From assembly GCA_031263015.1 (NCBI GenBank), contig JAISGN010000014.1, positions 1-64,000 of the forward strand: 64,000 nt of DNA, given 5' to 3'. Numbering within the stretch: the stretch's first letter is position 1; each line of letters starts with the position of its first letter. Below the pieces are notes generated by a model. The model was given only the letters and a program-made list of their open reading frames with translations. It did no database searches and was not told the DNA's origin. Both the position numbers and the translations under genes were made by a program. Shown one piece after another: positions 27,144 through 36,704 of the stretch. The DNA is from Bacteroidales bacterium (GTDB lineage: Bacteria > Bacteroidota > Bacteroidia > Bacteroidales > P3).

Positions 27144-28975
27144 GCTCTGTCTTTTTTTCCTTCGTAATAGTTGATGAAAGCAGTATTTACGACTTTGTTT
27201 CCGCCAGGTGTGGGATATTTTCCTGTGAAATACCAGTCTCCTGTATTGTCCGGACAGGCGCGATGCAGGTTTTCTATGGTTTGATAGACGATTTGTATCT
27301 CTGCATTGATACCTTTAGGCATTAAAAGCTCGGTTATTTTTGCCGAAATCTCTTCCTGAGAGAACGGAGCATAGATTTCACGAACGTAATTCACCATTTC
27401 TTCCTTCGGTAACGCTGCTTGAGCCTTGCATTTTGCATAAACATCATCAATAATCTTGCTCATGCCGTTATCTTTCAGCAGAGTGATAGCCGCATTGAAA
27501 GCAACAAAGTCGCCAAGCTTTGACATATCTATACCATAACAATCAGGATAGCGTATTTGTGGGGCAGAAGATGCGATTATTATTTTCTTTGGTCCGAGCC
27601 TGTCAAGTATCCGTATGATGGATTGCTTTAAAGTCGTACCGCGAACAATGCTGTCATCAATCACAACCAAGTTATCTTTATATTCTTTAATCTGTCCGTA
27701 GGTTACATCATAGACATGAGCCACCATATCGTCTCTATCTTCATCTTGAGTGATAAAAGTACGCATTTTAACGTCTTTTACGGCGATATATTCCCTGCGA
27801 GAATGAACGGAAAATATCTCTTTGAGTCTTTCTTGTGTGAGATTGTCTTTTTCTTTTAAGATTTGCTCTATATGCTTATCAGATGCGTAATCGGCAAAAG
27901 CCTCTGCCATTCCTTGAAAAGCAACTGATGCCGTATTGGGAATATAGGATATAACCGTGTTTTTAATATCTCCGTCAATTGCTTTAAGGATTTGCGGAAA
28001 TATATAGCGACCGAGATTCTTGCGTTCCTGATAAATAATCTTGTCTGTGCCTCTTGAAAAATATATTCTCTCAAAAGAACATTTGGCAGGTGTCGCCGGC
28101 TTCTTACATTGCTCCACAGAAACACTGCCGTTCTTCCTTATAATTATGGCATGTCCCGGTTTCAATTCCTCAACATCCTCAATCATTGTATTGAAAGCCG
28201 TCATTATCACCGGGCGTTCAGATGTTACGACAACAATCTCATCATTCTTATAATAATAACAAGGTCTTATTCCATGCTCATCACGCAATACGAAAGCGTC
28301 TCCGCTGCCTACCAAGCCCGCCATCACATATCCTCCGTCCCAATGCTTGCATGCTGAAGACAAAACGCCTCTTATATCTATCTCATCAGCGACTTTTTCC
28401 GTTATAGCACGATTATCCTCGCCCATTGCCTTATATTTCCTAAACAAACGCTCAACATCATCATCCAAAAACTTGCCTATTTTTTCCAAAGCGATGGCTG
28501 TATCGGATATTTTCACGGGATGCTGACCCAAATCTATGAGTTTATCGAGCAGTTCGTCAATATTAGTGAGATTAAAGTTGCCAGCGAGCACAAGATTACG
28601 GGTTTTCCAATTATTCTCTCTAAGGAACGGATGGAGGTTTTCCATTTCGTTTCGTCCGAAAGTGCCGTAACGCAGATGCCCAAGGTACAATTGACCGCAG
28701 AATTTATCGCTTTCAAATGCTTTTGCGAAGACATCCTGAATGGGTTTTGAACTATTGCTTTTGGAGATGTTGATATACTTTTCACCGGGCGGCGTATTAA
28801 ATTTTATACATGCCAAACCGGCGCCGTCTTGCCCACGATTGTGCTGCTTTTCCATCAGAAGATACATACGATTCAGCCCCCACAACTCACTACCGTACTT
28901 TTCCTTATAATAATCCAAGGGTTTCAACAACCTTAACAATGCAATACCACACTCGTGTTTTATTTGCTCGCTCAT
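27137..28975 (-). CDS. purF: Amidophosphoribosyltransferase (PurF), long form
   Basis: PurF makes phosphoribosylamine from PRPP and glutamine, the first step of purine synthesis. The N-terminal nucleophile cysteine is C9 in KHECGIALLR, followed by the glutaminase motifs NRGQDGAGLA and HLRYGTFG. The PRPP loop is VVIDDSIVRGTTLKQSI. At 612 residues it is longer than the roughly 500-residue E. coli enzyme, as is usual in Bacteroidetes. A consensus promoter lies upstream at 28999-29029. The 3' end overlaps the convergent LRR gene by 7 bp, with no terminator between them. Confidence 0.95.
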   Translation of the reverse strand: MSEQIKHECGIALLRLLKPLDYYKEKYGSELWGLNRMYLLMEKQHNRGQDGAGLACIKFNTPPGEKYINISKSNSSKPIQDVFAKAFESDKFCGQLYLGHLRYGTFGRNEMENLHPFLRENNWKTRNLVLAGNFNLTNIDELLDKLIDLGQHPVKISDTAIALEKIGKFLDDDVERLFRKYKAMGEDNRAITEKVADEIDIRGVLSSACKHWDGGYVMAGLVGSGDAFVLRDEHGIRPCYYYKNDEIVVVTSERPVIMTAFNTMIEDVEELKPGHAIIIRKNGSVSVEQCKKPATPAKCSFERIYFSRGTDKIIYQERKNLGRYIFPQILKAIDGDIKNTVISYIPNTASVAFQGMAEAFADYASDKHIEQILKEKDNLTQERLKEIFSVHSRREYIAVKDVKMRTFITQDEDRDDMVAHVYDVTYGQIKEYKDNLVVIDDSIVRGTTLKQSIIRILDRLGPKKIIIASSAPQIRYPDCYGIDMSKLGDFVAFNAAITLLKDNGMSKIIDDVYAKCKAQAALPKEEMVNYVREIYAPFSQEEISAKITELLMPKGINAEIQIVYQTIENLHRACPDNTGDWYFTGKYPTPGGNKVVNTAFINYYEGKKDRAY

Positions 28976-28998
28976 AATCCGCTGTTCATTTTACGCTT

Positions 28999-29029
28999 GC
29001 AAAGATACAATATTTTGTGTAATGAACAA
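28999..29029 (-). promoter_or_regulatory. Bacteroidetes promoter of purF
   Basis: TTTG (29026-29029) and TATCTTTG (28999-29006) are 19 bp apart on the minus strand. Confidence 0.82.
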
Positions 29030-29058
29030 AACGACATCAATTCTGCTTTTGTCGCAAT

Positions 29059-29163
29059 GAAAGGCTGTTTTATCCGAATGAAACCGCGTTTTATTTTAAT
29101 GAAACAGCCTTTCATTTCAGCCGAACAGCCTTTCATTTTAGCCAAAAGGCAAAAGCCTAAATC
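29059..29163. repeat. 21-bp tandem array, mixed-orientation AAAGGCTGTTT/AACAGCCTTT (5 units)
   Basis: Units at 29059, 29080, 29101, 29122 and 29143. The first has the AAAGGCTGTTT orientation, the third and fourth the AACAGCCTTTC orientation, so a transcript would fold back on itself. It lies between the purF promoter and the end of the ABC exporter gene. 29164-29236 holds nothing else. Confidence 0.92.
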
Positions 29164-29236
29164 AGTTTAAGATAAAAGAACAGCGATATCGTTAAAAAAT
29201 ATGTGGAAATGGCGTCTTGCGGTTGCCGAAGCAAGG

Positions 29237-31051
29237 TTAGAACATCTGAAGTTTGACAAGCGAAGTATAAATGCCGTTTTTATCCGACAATTCTTTGTGA
29301 TTGCCGTACTCAACAATCCTTCCGTTATCCAGAACTATGATATGGTCGGCATGAATGACGGTCGAAAGGCGATGAGCAATGATTAGCGTGGTGCGACCCT
29401 TCATTGCACGCTCCAGAGAGTTGCGAACAATGTACTCACTCTCGGTATCAAGAGCAGAAGTCGCCTCATCAAGCAAAAGGATATCAGGATTGGTTAAAAC
29501 GGCTCTTGCTATGCATATTCTCTGACGCTGTCCGCCGGAAAGCATTAAGCCTCTGTCGCCGATATTCGTGTAATAGCCGTGTTCCAAATCGGATATAAAT
29601 TCATCGGCATTTGCTATGCGGGCGGCGTTTTCAACTTCCGCCATCGTGGTATGCGGTCTGCCGAAAGCAATGTTTGCGAATATCGTGTCGTTAAAAAGAA
29701 TGCTCTCCTGCGTAACAAGCCCTATGGCAGCACGAAGAGAGTTTATATTAAATTCTTTAATGTTTATGCCGTCTATTGTTATGTTTCCGTTCGTGCAATC
29801 TGCAAAACGCGGCAACAAATCAAGCAATGTCGTTTTTCCTGCCCCCGAATGTCCGACCAAGGCAAGCGTTTCTCCTTTTGAAATCGTGATATTGATGTCG
29901 TGCAACACCGTTTTATTTTCATCGTATGAGAATCCAACATTTTCAAACACTATTTTGTCGGAGAATTTCGGCATTTGAATGGCATCATCCTTTTCATAAA
30001 CAATTTCTTCGGCGTCTATAATTTCATAAACCCTGCTTGCGGCAGCTTCAGCCTTCTGAATGTTGTAGTAAGCGTTGCTTATGGATTGCAGAGGTGCGAC
30101 AATACGGGCAAAAAGAATGGTAAAACCGATAAGGATAGAAGGATGTATTTCGCCTTTAATAACCATCATGCCGCCGAAAAGAGCAATGACCACAAGCGTA
30201 AGGATAGAAAAAATCTCCGTAACGGGCGCTGCGGCTTCTTTTCTGCGATATACTTTTGTCATAATGCGGGTAAAATAGGAGTTTTCTTTGTTATAATTGT
30301 CGTTTAAGAAGGTTTCGGCATTATAAGACTTGATAGTACGCAAAGCACCTAAGGCTTCTTCGGTTTTGGAAGTAAGCATACCCATTTGTTTCTGCCCTTT
30401 TATTGAATTGCGTTTAAGACTTGCCCCGACTTTGCTTATCAAAAACATCGCCAAAGGAAGAATGATAACAATGAAAAGAACTAATTTGGCACTCATCAGC
30501 AGCAAGGCGATAAGGAAAACAACAACCATTAGCGGGTCCTTTACTAACATTTGCAGACAACTAAGCACCGACCATTCTATATCAGCCAAGTCTGCCGTCA
30601 TCCTTGATATCAAATCTCCTTTTCTTTGAGAAGAGAAAAATGAAAGCGGCAATATGGTTATTTTATGGTAGATATCATTGCGCAAATCCTTAATTACTCC
30701 GTTTCTAATTGGAGAAAGAAAATACATTCCCATATATCGGCACAGGGCAGACAGGAAAGTAAAAATCAGATACGCCGCACTAATATAAAGTAAGCAAGCA
30801 AAGATGCCCTTTTGTTCTTTGAATAAATTAAGATTATAGGATATGATGTCAATGATTGTTTGTTTGTCAAATGCAAAATCAGGACATACCTCCGGCGAAG
30901 GCAGCAAGCCGAACAGCACAGAAACAAACGGAATAATCATCACAAAGGAAAAGAGCGAGAAAAAGACATAAAGCAAATTGAAAACGATGTTTAACACCAC
31001 CTCTTTCTTATAATTGAAGAGGTAACGCAAGATACGGAATACGTTTTTCAT
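29237..31051 (-). CDS. ABC exporter, MsbA-like (permease and ATPase fused)
   Basis: The 604-residue half-transporter has a six-helix membrane domain (about 15-320) and an ATPase domain with Walker A GHSGAGKTTLLDLL, the Q-loop region LVTQESILF, signature LSGGQRQRICIARA, Walker B ILLLDEATSALD and the H-loop IIAHRLSTV. The organisation fits lipid A flippase MsbA and related exporters, which act as dimers in the inner membrane; the cargo is not proven. It follows the DUF4837 lipoprotein gene by 7 bp in one operon. Confidence 0.92.
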   Translation of the reverse strand: MKNVFRILRYLFNYKKEVVLNIVFNLLYVFFSLFSFVMIIPFVSVLFGLLPSPEVCPDFAFDKQTIIDIISYNLNLFKEQKGIFACLLYISAAYLIFTFLSALCRYMGMYFLSPIRNGVIKDLRNDIYHKITILPLSFFSSQRKGDLISRMTADLADIEWSVLSCLQMLVKDPLMVVVFLIALLLMSAKLVLFIVIILPLAMFLISKVGASLKRNSIKGQKQMGMLTSKTEEALGALRTIKSYNAETFLNDNYNKENSYFTRIMTKVYRRKEAAAPVTEIFSILTLVVIALFGGMMVIKGEIHPSILIGFTILFARIVAPLQSISNAYYNIQKAEAAASRVYEIIDAEEIVYEKDDAIQMPKFSDKIVFENVGFSYDENKTVLHDINITISKGETLALVGHSGAGKTTLLDLLPRFADCTNGNITIDGINIKEFNINSLRAAIGLVTQESILFNDTIFANIAFGRPHTTMAEVENAARIANADEFISDLEHGYYTNIGDRGLMLSGGQRQRICIARAVLTNPDILLLDEATSALDTESEYIVRNSLERAMKGRTTLIIAHRLSTVIHADHIIVLDNGRIVEYGNHKELSDKNGIYTSLVKLQMF

Positions 31052-31058
31052 TCTTTAA

Positions 31059-32069
31059 TTACTTCAAACCTATGTTACGGACTACGGATTCAAGTTGTAT
31101 GAGTTGGTCTCGCTTGGATTTGCTCGGTGAATAGACAAATCCGTCAATCATAATAAGGTTTTTGCCGTCCTTTGTCTTAAAACAGTAATTCACAAACGCC
31201 CCTCCCATAAACGCTGTTATCTTTGCATCGGGCTCATACAGCAATCGCCACAATCCTCTTGTCTCTATGGCGTCTGTATTGCTCAAAACAACATTATGAT
31301 GAGTTAATTCAAAACGCTGTTCCACCCCCATATAACTTCCGGATGAAGGTCCCGGAATATTTTCCTTCGTTATCTTGTCTCTAATGGCTATTATCTGCTG
31401 CTCATCGGGCATTTCACCCGTCCATTGTGTCTTATAAATCATCAGACCCAAAGAGACATCTTGCGTTTCCTTGCGAATCCAGATAAAATTCGGCTTTTTA
31501 ACCGCAATATAAAAGTCTTCCGACACGACCAAATCAAATCCGAATCTCTCCTTTATTGCTTTGGTTGCCTCTATGTTCTCCAATTTTTTGAATGCTTTGC
31601 CGATTCGCTTGTATTCGTTCTCATAAAACTGCTTTGTAATCATATTTGCCGAGCGGCGAATCATAGAATAAAGGCTGTCTCTGCTGTTTGCACTGAACTC
31701 AAAGTATGTTTGCGGAGACGATTTGTAGTCATTATATTGATAAAGTTTGTTTTTATTGGTATCATTCAAACTAATGATTATCACATTGCGATGTTTCTGA
31801 AACATATCCGACTGATAGAAGCCGGCAGGATTAAGTTTCACCACATCAAAAAGCGGTTCCGCCTGATTCAAACCCTCACACGGCTTCTCAAAATAGTAAT
31901 TCACCGTATCCTTCAATTCTCCTGCATAAACCTCATCAGGCACTATCAACAGGACTTCTAATGTCTTGCCGCCGGAAGAAGGTTTAGTCCCGCTGTTATC
32001 AGATTTCTTACTGCCGCAACCGCATATCAATACGACAATCGTTGCATACAAGATTATTTTTCTAAGCAT
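31059..32069 (-). CDS. DUF4837 family lipoprotein
   Basis: The 336-residue protein has a lipoprotein-like signal (IVVLICGCGSKK) and the DUF4837 pattern known only from Bacteroidetes (LEVLLIVPDEVYAGELKDTV, RNVIIISLND, PNFIWIRKETQDVSLGLMIYKTQW, PGPSSGSYMGVEQRFEL, GLWRLLYEPDAKITAFMGGAFVNY). No activity is known. It precedes the ABC exporter by 7 bp and has a consensus promoter overlapping a divergent one. Confidence 0.87.
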   Translation of the reverse strand: MLRKIILYATIVVLICGCGSKKSDNSGTKPSSGGKTLEVLLIVPDEVYAGELKDTVNYYFEKPCEGLNQAEPLFDVVKLNPAGFYQSDMFQKHRNVIIISLNDTNKNKLYQYNDYKSSPQTYFEFSANSRDSLYSMIRRSANMITKQFYENEYKRIGKAFKKLENIEATKAIKERFGFDLVVSEDFYIAVKKPNFIWIRKETQDVSLGLMIYKTQWTGEMPDEQQIIAIRDKITKENIPGPSSGSYMGVEQRFELTHHNVVLSNTDAIETRGLWRLLYEPDAKITAFMGGAFVNYCFKTKDGKNLIMIDGFVYSPSKSKRDQLIQLESVVRNIGLK

Positions 32070-32099
32070 AACAATCCGTTTTTTTGATTATATTGCCTG

Positions 32100-32129
32100 C
32101 AAAAGTATTAAAAAAAATTGCTATTCAAA
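32100..32129 (-). promoter_or_regulatory. Bacteroidetes promoter of DUF4837-ABC operon
   Basis: TTTG (32126-32129) and TACTTTTG (32100-32107) are 18 bp apart on the minus strand. It overlaps the divergent promoter at 32118-32147. Confidence 0.78.
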
Positions 32130-32147
32130 CATTTATTATTACTTTTG
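32118..32147 (+). promoter_or_regulatory. Bacteroidetes promoter of the small secreted protein gene
   Basis: TTG (32118-32120) and TACTTTTG (32140-32147) are 19 bp apart. Its -33 region overlaps the -33 region of the minus-strand promoter, so the two cannot easily be bound at once. Confidence 0.75.
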
Positions 32148-32174
32148 CAAGCATAAATTTAAAAAATGCACGAA

Positions 32175-32582
32175 ATGAAAAAAAGAATCTTGTTATTATG
32201 TGTTGTTAGTGCAGCATTCATTTGCCTAAATCTTCAATCAAACACAGCAAAAGCCCAATCCAAATTTTATGTTGCTTACGGAGAAGTAAGTTTTCTTGAG
32301 CCTGACGACTACGGATACGAATATGAAGACGAGGATTTCATATCTAACGTCTTTGAAGTCAAATGTCCCACCACGCCTAACCTGGAAAAAAGTATTGAAA
32401 CCCAGTTCAACAAGTATCTTAAGACGACTCCGTATCAGAAATTCGGCGATTGCAGAGTCCGATTCTTATATGCACGAGAGTTTAGCACAAGAGAACGGGC
32501 TGAAACCTTCCGTAAAAGACGCCTTATGTGGGAAGACGACATTATTACATTCTATGACTTTGATTTTAATTGCGCCAAATAA
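32175..32582 (+). CDS. Hypothetical secreted protein
   Basis: I do not recognise the family. The 135-residue protein has a signal peptide (MKKRILLLCVVSAAFICLN to about AKAQ), then an acidic stretch (DDYGYEYEDED) and a mixed alpha/beta region with four Cys in the mature part, counting the last at NCAK. The frame includes an ATG three codons earlier; the ATG at 32175 gives the cleaner signal. It is a single gene with its own promoter and a strong terminator, so it is likely expressed. Probably periplasmic. Confidence 0.75.
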   Translation: MKKRILLLCVVSAAFICLNLQSNTAKAQSKFYVAYGEVSFLEPDDYGYEYEDEDFISNVFEVKCPTTPNLEKSIETQFNKYLKTTPYQKFGDCRVRFLYAREFSTRERAETFRKRRLMWEDDIITFYDFDFNCAK

Positions 32583-32606
32583 GGCATATTAAAGTTTTAT
32601 ACCTAC

Positions 32607-32648
32607 AAAGCGGCGATTGACGACAATCATTGCCGCTTTTTGTTTTTC
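32607..32648 (+). terminator. Rho-independent terminator
   Basis: AAAGCGGC pairs with GCCGCTTT, extended partly by ATTG/CAAT-type pairs, followed by TTTTTGTTTTT. It ends the single-gene unit at 32175-32582. Confidence 0.85.
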
Positions 32649-32671
32649 AATACCTTATATAAACATTCCCA

Positions 32672-32839
32672 AAGGCTACTTCGTCCGCACTAAAGGCTGT
32701 TTCATCCGAATGAAACGGCGTTTTATTTTAACCAAACAATGTTTCATAAAAAAATAAAGTCAGTGCGACACGCACAAAGGCTGTTTTATTTTCACAGGAC
32801 AGCCTTTGAGAAAGATGTAAAGCAGGTAAGGCACGCACA
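32672..32839. repeat. 21-bp tandem array with palindrome unit (8 units)
   Basis: Eight 21-bp units start at 32672 and run without slip to 32839. Units 1, 2 and 6 carry AAGGCT(G/A), unit 3 AACGGCGTTTT, unit 7 ACAGCCTTT. Unit 5 (32756) holds GTGCGACACGCAC at 32763-32775 and unit 8 a diverged GTAAGGCACGCAC at 32826-32838. The array ends 16 bp before the lptF -7 box. Confidence 0.95.
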
Positions 32840-32855
32840 AAATCAAAAAAAAATA

Positions 32856-32863
32856 TACTTTTG
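32856..32863 (+). promoter_or_regulatory. -7 box of the lptF-glycosyltransferase operon
   Basis: TACTTTTG, 12 bp upstream of the ATG at 32876; the leader must be under 10 nt. It excludes the upstream TTG at 32861. Confidence 0.65.
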
Positions 32864-32875
32864 CAGCAATTTAGT

Positions 32876-34330
32876 ATGAAGAAACTTGATAAACTTATAC
32901 TCAAATCTTATTTAGGACCGCTGGCTCTTACTTTCTCCATCTCCATGTTTGTTTTGCTGTTGCAGTTTCTTTGGCAGCAGATGGAGAAAATCATAGGAAA
33001 GGGATTGGAATGGACGATATGGTTCAAGATAATAGCCTATGCCTGTGCGACAGTCGTGCCAATGGCGCTGCCAATCACTGTTTTGCTGGCGTCAATTATG
33101 ACTCTGGGCAATTTTGGTGAGCGTTACGAACTGGTAGCGATGAAATCATCGGGCGTAAGTCTGTGGAGAGTGCTGCGACCCTTGATTTTCCTGTCGTTAA
33201 TACTTTCTTTCCTTGCCTTCTGGTTTTCTAATAATATTATGCCTCAGGCAACCGAGAGCCTTAAAGTCATAACCTACGAGGTCGGAATGAAGAAACCAAC
33301 TCTTAATATCAGAGAAAACGAGTTTTATTCCGACATTAACAACTACGTAATCCGCATAGGAAAAAAAGATAACAAGGGAGAAAACCTCTCAAACATCATT
33401 ATATACGACCATAGTAAGGATTTGGGCAATCTGAACGTTACAACGGCACAATCAGGTCAAATGCACAGCGAAGATAACGGCAATACACTGGTGTTTAATC
33501 TTCATAACGGCTTCACGGTTGAGGAAGATATTTCAGGGGAAAACTATTTCAACCGACCTTTTATGAGGGTTTATTTCAAGGAACACTTGGTTCGCATTGA
33601 CGTATCGGACTTTGCGTTTGCCGAAACCGACAAAGACCGCTACAAAGGGCACTATAAAGCAATGAATCTCTTGCAACTAATCCGTCAGATTGACACTCTG
33701 CGGCAGCAAAACCTCAATTTCAACCGCTATACCTTGAAAACCCTGTCTCAAAGAGCCTTTATAGCCGCCGACAACAAGGCTTCGGCACAATCTTATCTGA
33801 TTGACTCATCATACAACGCCCTTACAAAAGTTCAAAAGCAAAGAGTAGATAATTATATCAAGTCTTCGGTGATACAGATGCAAGCAGACGTGAAGTCTTA
33901 CGGCTTTAAAAACGCCGATGACGAGCAACAAATAGTCTTACATAAGATGGAGATGCACCGCAAATTCACTTTGTCGGCGGCATGCCTCATTTTGTTTTTC
34001 ATAGGTGCGCCTTTGGGGGCGTTGATTCGCAAAGGCGGGATAGGGATGCCGATTGTGGTGTCCATAATCGCCTTTTTGGTTTATTATTTAATCGGAATGC
34101 TGTGCGAAAAGTTGATAAAAGAGGGAACATTAAGTCCTTTTGTCGGAATGTGGTTAAGTTCCATGATATTTTTAGCAATAGGCATATTCCTGACAGCAAA
34201 AGCCACGAGCGAATCTCCTATCCTTAACTCCGAGCAATGGGCAAACAGAGCAACGAACCTTTGGAACAAACTTACTAAATCAAAAAAGAAACCAATTACA
34301 AGCAATGAAGATTTTACAGATATGCTATAA
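32876..34330 (+). CDS. lptF: LptF/LptG family permease (YjgP/YjgQ)
   Basis: LptF/G proteins form the membrane part of the LptB2FG transporter that lifts LPS out of the inner membrane. The 484-residue protein has membrane helices at the N-terminus (LDKLILKSYLGPLALTFSISMFVLLLQF, CATVVPMALPITVLLASIM, LILSFLAFWFSN), a large periplasmic beta domain (about 125-345) and three more helices at the end. The start MKKLDKLILKSYLGP is family-like. Whether it is F or G cannot be told. Its last 26 bp overlap the next gene. Confidence 0.9.
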   Translation: MKKLDKLILKSYLGPLALTFSISMFVLLLQFLWQQMEKIIGKGLEWTIWFKIIAYACATVVPMALPITVLLASIMTLGNFGERYELVAMKSSGVSLWRVLRPLIFLSLILSFLAFWFSNNIMPQATESLKVITYEVGMKKPTLNIRENEFYSDINNYVIRIGKKDNKGENLSNIIIYDHSKDLGNLNVTTAQSGQMHSEDNGNTLVFNLHNGFTVEEDISGENYFNRPFMRVYFKEHLVRIDVSDFAFAETDKDRYKGHYKAMNLLQLIRQIDTLRQQNLNFNRYTLKTLSQRAFIAADNKASAQSYLIDSSYNALTKVQKQRVDNYIKSSVIQMQADVKSYGFKNADDEQQIVLHKMEMHRKFTLSAACLILFFIGAPLGALIRKGGIGMPIVVSIIAFLVYYLIGMLCEKLIKEGTLSPFVGMWLSSMIFLAIGIFLTAKATSESPILNSEQWANRATNLWNKLTKSKKKPITSNEDFTDML

Positions 34331-35498
34331 GCCGCCTCTGCCTGCAAAAGACGGCGGAGCCATGGGAATGAACGGCGTTACACAAGGGCTTTTGAATATC
34401 GGCGAACAGGTAAAGGTGCTGACTTTTTTCTCAAACAAACACCCGTTTAGCAAGCAGGATATGCCCCAAACCTACATTGACCGCACGGAAATAGAGGCTG
34501 TGTATGTGGATTTGAGCATTCATCCCGTTGATGCTTTTGTTTGCTGGCTCACGGGCGAGAGTTATCACGCCAAACGCTTTGTCAGCAACGCTATGGCGAA
34601 GAAACTGACCTCCATTCTCAAAGAAGACCCCAACTATGATGTCGTTCAAATGGAGAGCATCTTCCTTTCGCCATACATAAACATCGTTCGCAAATACTCC
34701 AAAGCAAAGATTGTGCTTCACGCACCAAATGTGGAGCATATAATATGGCAAAGGATAGCCGCAGCAACAAAGAACATCTTTAAGAAATCTTACTTAAAAC
34801 ATCTGGCACTTACCTTGCGGGTCTTTGAACTTGACAACATCAACCGCTATGACGCCATTTACACCGCCACAACCAACGATGCCGATTATTTTATCAAAAA
34901 CGGCTGCCGCAAACCCTGCATTGCCGTCTCCATTGGCTTGCCTTATCCCGATTATGTGAGGGATGTGTTGCCGGTAAGCAACTCTCTGTTTCATATTGGC
35001 TCAATGGACTATGTTCCTAACAGGCAAGGCGTGGAATGGTTTCTCAAATCGGTATGGCAAAGCGTCATTTCGCTCTCCCCTAACGCCACTCTGCACCTCG
35101 CAGGTCGCAATATGCCGCAATGGATGCTGGATTACAAAGCCCCGAACGTGGAAATAATGGGCGAAGTCGCCGATAGCACGCTCTTTATGCAGCGATACGC
35201 AATCATGATTGTGCCTTTGCTGTCGGGAAGCGGCGTAAGGATAAAGATAATTGAGGCTATGGCGATGGGAAAGGTCGTTATCGCAACCGGCATTGCAGCA
35301 GAGGGCATCCCATACACCGACAACGTCAATATAATCATTGCCGATACGGCAGAGGAATTTGCTTCGGCGGTCAGGAAATGTCTTTCCGACATAGAATTTT
35401 GCCGTTCGGTGGGGCAGGAAGCAAAGAAACTTTTTTCACAAACCTATAACGAGGACACGATTGCAAGAGAACTCGTGGCTCTTTACAAAAAAGCGTAA
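34305..35498 (+). CDS. GT4-type glycosyltransferase
   Basis: The 397-residue enzyme has the GT-B fold of family 4: N-terminal MKILQICYKPPLPAKDGG, then the C-terminal donor domain with FHIGSMDYVPNRQGVEWFL and the acidic motif PLLSGSGVRIKIIEAMAMGKVVIAT. It is expected to add a sugar from a nucleotide donor onto a lipid or polysaccharide at the inner membrane. The start overlaps the end of lptF by 26 bp, so translation is likely coupled. A second GT4 enzyme follows after 6 bp, which suggests joint work on LPS or another surface glycan. Confidence 0.9.
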   Translation: MKILQICYKPPLPAKDGGAMGMNGVTQGLLNIGEQVKVLTFFSNKHPFSKQDMPQTYIDRTEIEAVYVDLSIHPVDAFVCWLTGESYHAKRFVSNAMAKKLTSILKEDPNYDVVQMESIFLSPYINIVRKYSKAKIVLHAPNVEHIIWQRIAAATKNIFKKSYLKHLALTLRVFELDNINRYDAIYTATTNDADYFIKNGCRKPCIAVSIGLPYPDYVRDVLPVSNSLFHIGSMDYVPNRQGVEWFLKSVWQSVISLSPNATLHLAGRNMPQWMLDYKAPNVEIMGEVADSTLFMQRYAIMIVPLLSGSGVRIKIIEAMAMGKVVIATGIAAEGIPYTDNVNIIIADTAEEFASAVRKCLSDIEFCRSVGQEAKKLFSQTYNEDTIARELVALYKKA

Positions 35499-35504
35499 AT
35501 CAAA

Positions 35505-36704
35505 ATGAAGATTCTGTTTCTGCTTTCCCGCTTTCCGTACCCGCTTACCAAAGGAGACAAACTCCGAGCTTACTTTCAGATGAAGCATCTCTCACAGGAA
35601 CACGATATTTTCCTGTTCTGCCTCAACCAAACCTCAGAAGATTACTACGAAAGCCCTTTCCCGCCTCATAAAATGGGCGATGTGAAGGATTTTTGCAAAT
35701 ATATACAGGTGAGGAACTTCATAAGAACGGATGCAATCTTCGGAATGATTCGCTCCTTGTTTGCAAAAAAGCCGCTGCAAGTAGGTTACTTCACTCACAA
35801 ACGCAATATCCGTGCCTTCAAAGACTATGTTGCGGAGGTGAAACCAGACATCGTTTTCGTGCAATTTGTTCGTATGGCGGAATATTGCCGCAACGTGCCC
35901 GTGAAATGCGTTCTTGACTTTCAGGATTGCCTTTCCATGAATATGTTACGGCGTTCGAAGGTCTGCAACCCTGCTTTGCGTCCTCTGTTTAGCCGTGAGG
36001 CGAGGCTGTTGCAAAAGTATGAGGCGGCGATGTTTGATTTGTTCGCCCTGACAACAATCATCACGGCAGCAGACCGAGATTCCATCGCCTCCGAACGCCG
36101 TTCGGAAATTCTGATATCTGCCAACGGAATAGACGAATCTTACTTTAACTATGAGCAAACGAGCGAAAAAAAGTATGATATAATGTTCTGCGGCAATATG
36201 TCTTACGCTCCCAACGCCGATGCGGCGGAATATCTGGTCAAAAGCATCATGCCGCTCATCTGGAGCAGGTTTCCCGATGCCAAAGTGCTGATTGCGGGTG
36301 CCGAACCTTCGTTTGCCGTTCGCAAACTGGCGTCTAAAAACGTGGAAATCAGCGGATACGTCAGGGATATGCGGCTTTGTTACGCCCAAAGCAGGGTTTT
36401 CGCCGCTCCTTTGAGAATCGGCAGCGGTCTTCAGAACAAACTGCTGGAGGCAATGGCGATTGGCACGCCCGTTGTTTGCTCTGCCCTTGCCAACAAGGCG
36501 TTACAGGCTGCCGAAAGCAAGGAAATCCTCATCGCAAACGAGCCTTCGCAATACGCAAATCAAATTCTGCGGCTGCTCAACGAGGATTCGCTGCGTCAAA
36601 ACCTTGTTTCCAACGCAAGAACCTTTGTTTTAAACAATTACAACTGGACTTCAATCACTCAAAACCTCTCTTCGGCACTGCAAAAGTGCGTTTCGCAACG
36701 ATAA
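35505..36704 (+). CDS. GT4-type glycosyltransferase
   Basis: The 399-residue enzyme is a second GT-B transferase: MKILFLLSRFPYPLTKGDKLRAY at the start, MFCGNMSYAPNADAAEYLV in the donor half, and APLRIGSGLQNKLLEAMAIGTPVVCS as the acidic donor motif. It resembles the sugar transferases of the TIGR03087 type. The last codons (from about 36683, LQKCVSQR) are encoded by a 21-bp unit that repeats once more after the stop, so the C-terminus has been captured from, or invaded by, the repeat. Confidence 0.88.
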   Translation: MKILFLLSRFPYPLTKGDKLRAYFQMKHLSQEHDIFLFCLNQTSEDYYESPFPPHKMGDVKDFCKYIQVRNFIRTDAIFGMIRSLFAKKPLQVGYFTHKRNIRAFKDYVAEVKPDIVFVQFVRMAEYCRNVPVKCVLDFQDCLSMNMLRRSKVCNPALRPLFSREARLLQKYEAAMFDLFALTTIITAADRDSIASERRSEILISANGIDESYFNYEQTSEKKYDIMFCGNMSYAPNADAAEYLVKSIMPLIWSRFPDAKVLIAGAEPSFAVRKLASKNVEISGYVRDMRLCYAQSRVFAAPLRIGSGLQNKLLEAMAIGTPVVCSALANKALQAAESKEILIANEPSQYANQILRLLNEDSLRQNLVSNARTFVLNNYNWTSITQNLSSALQKCVSQR

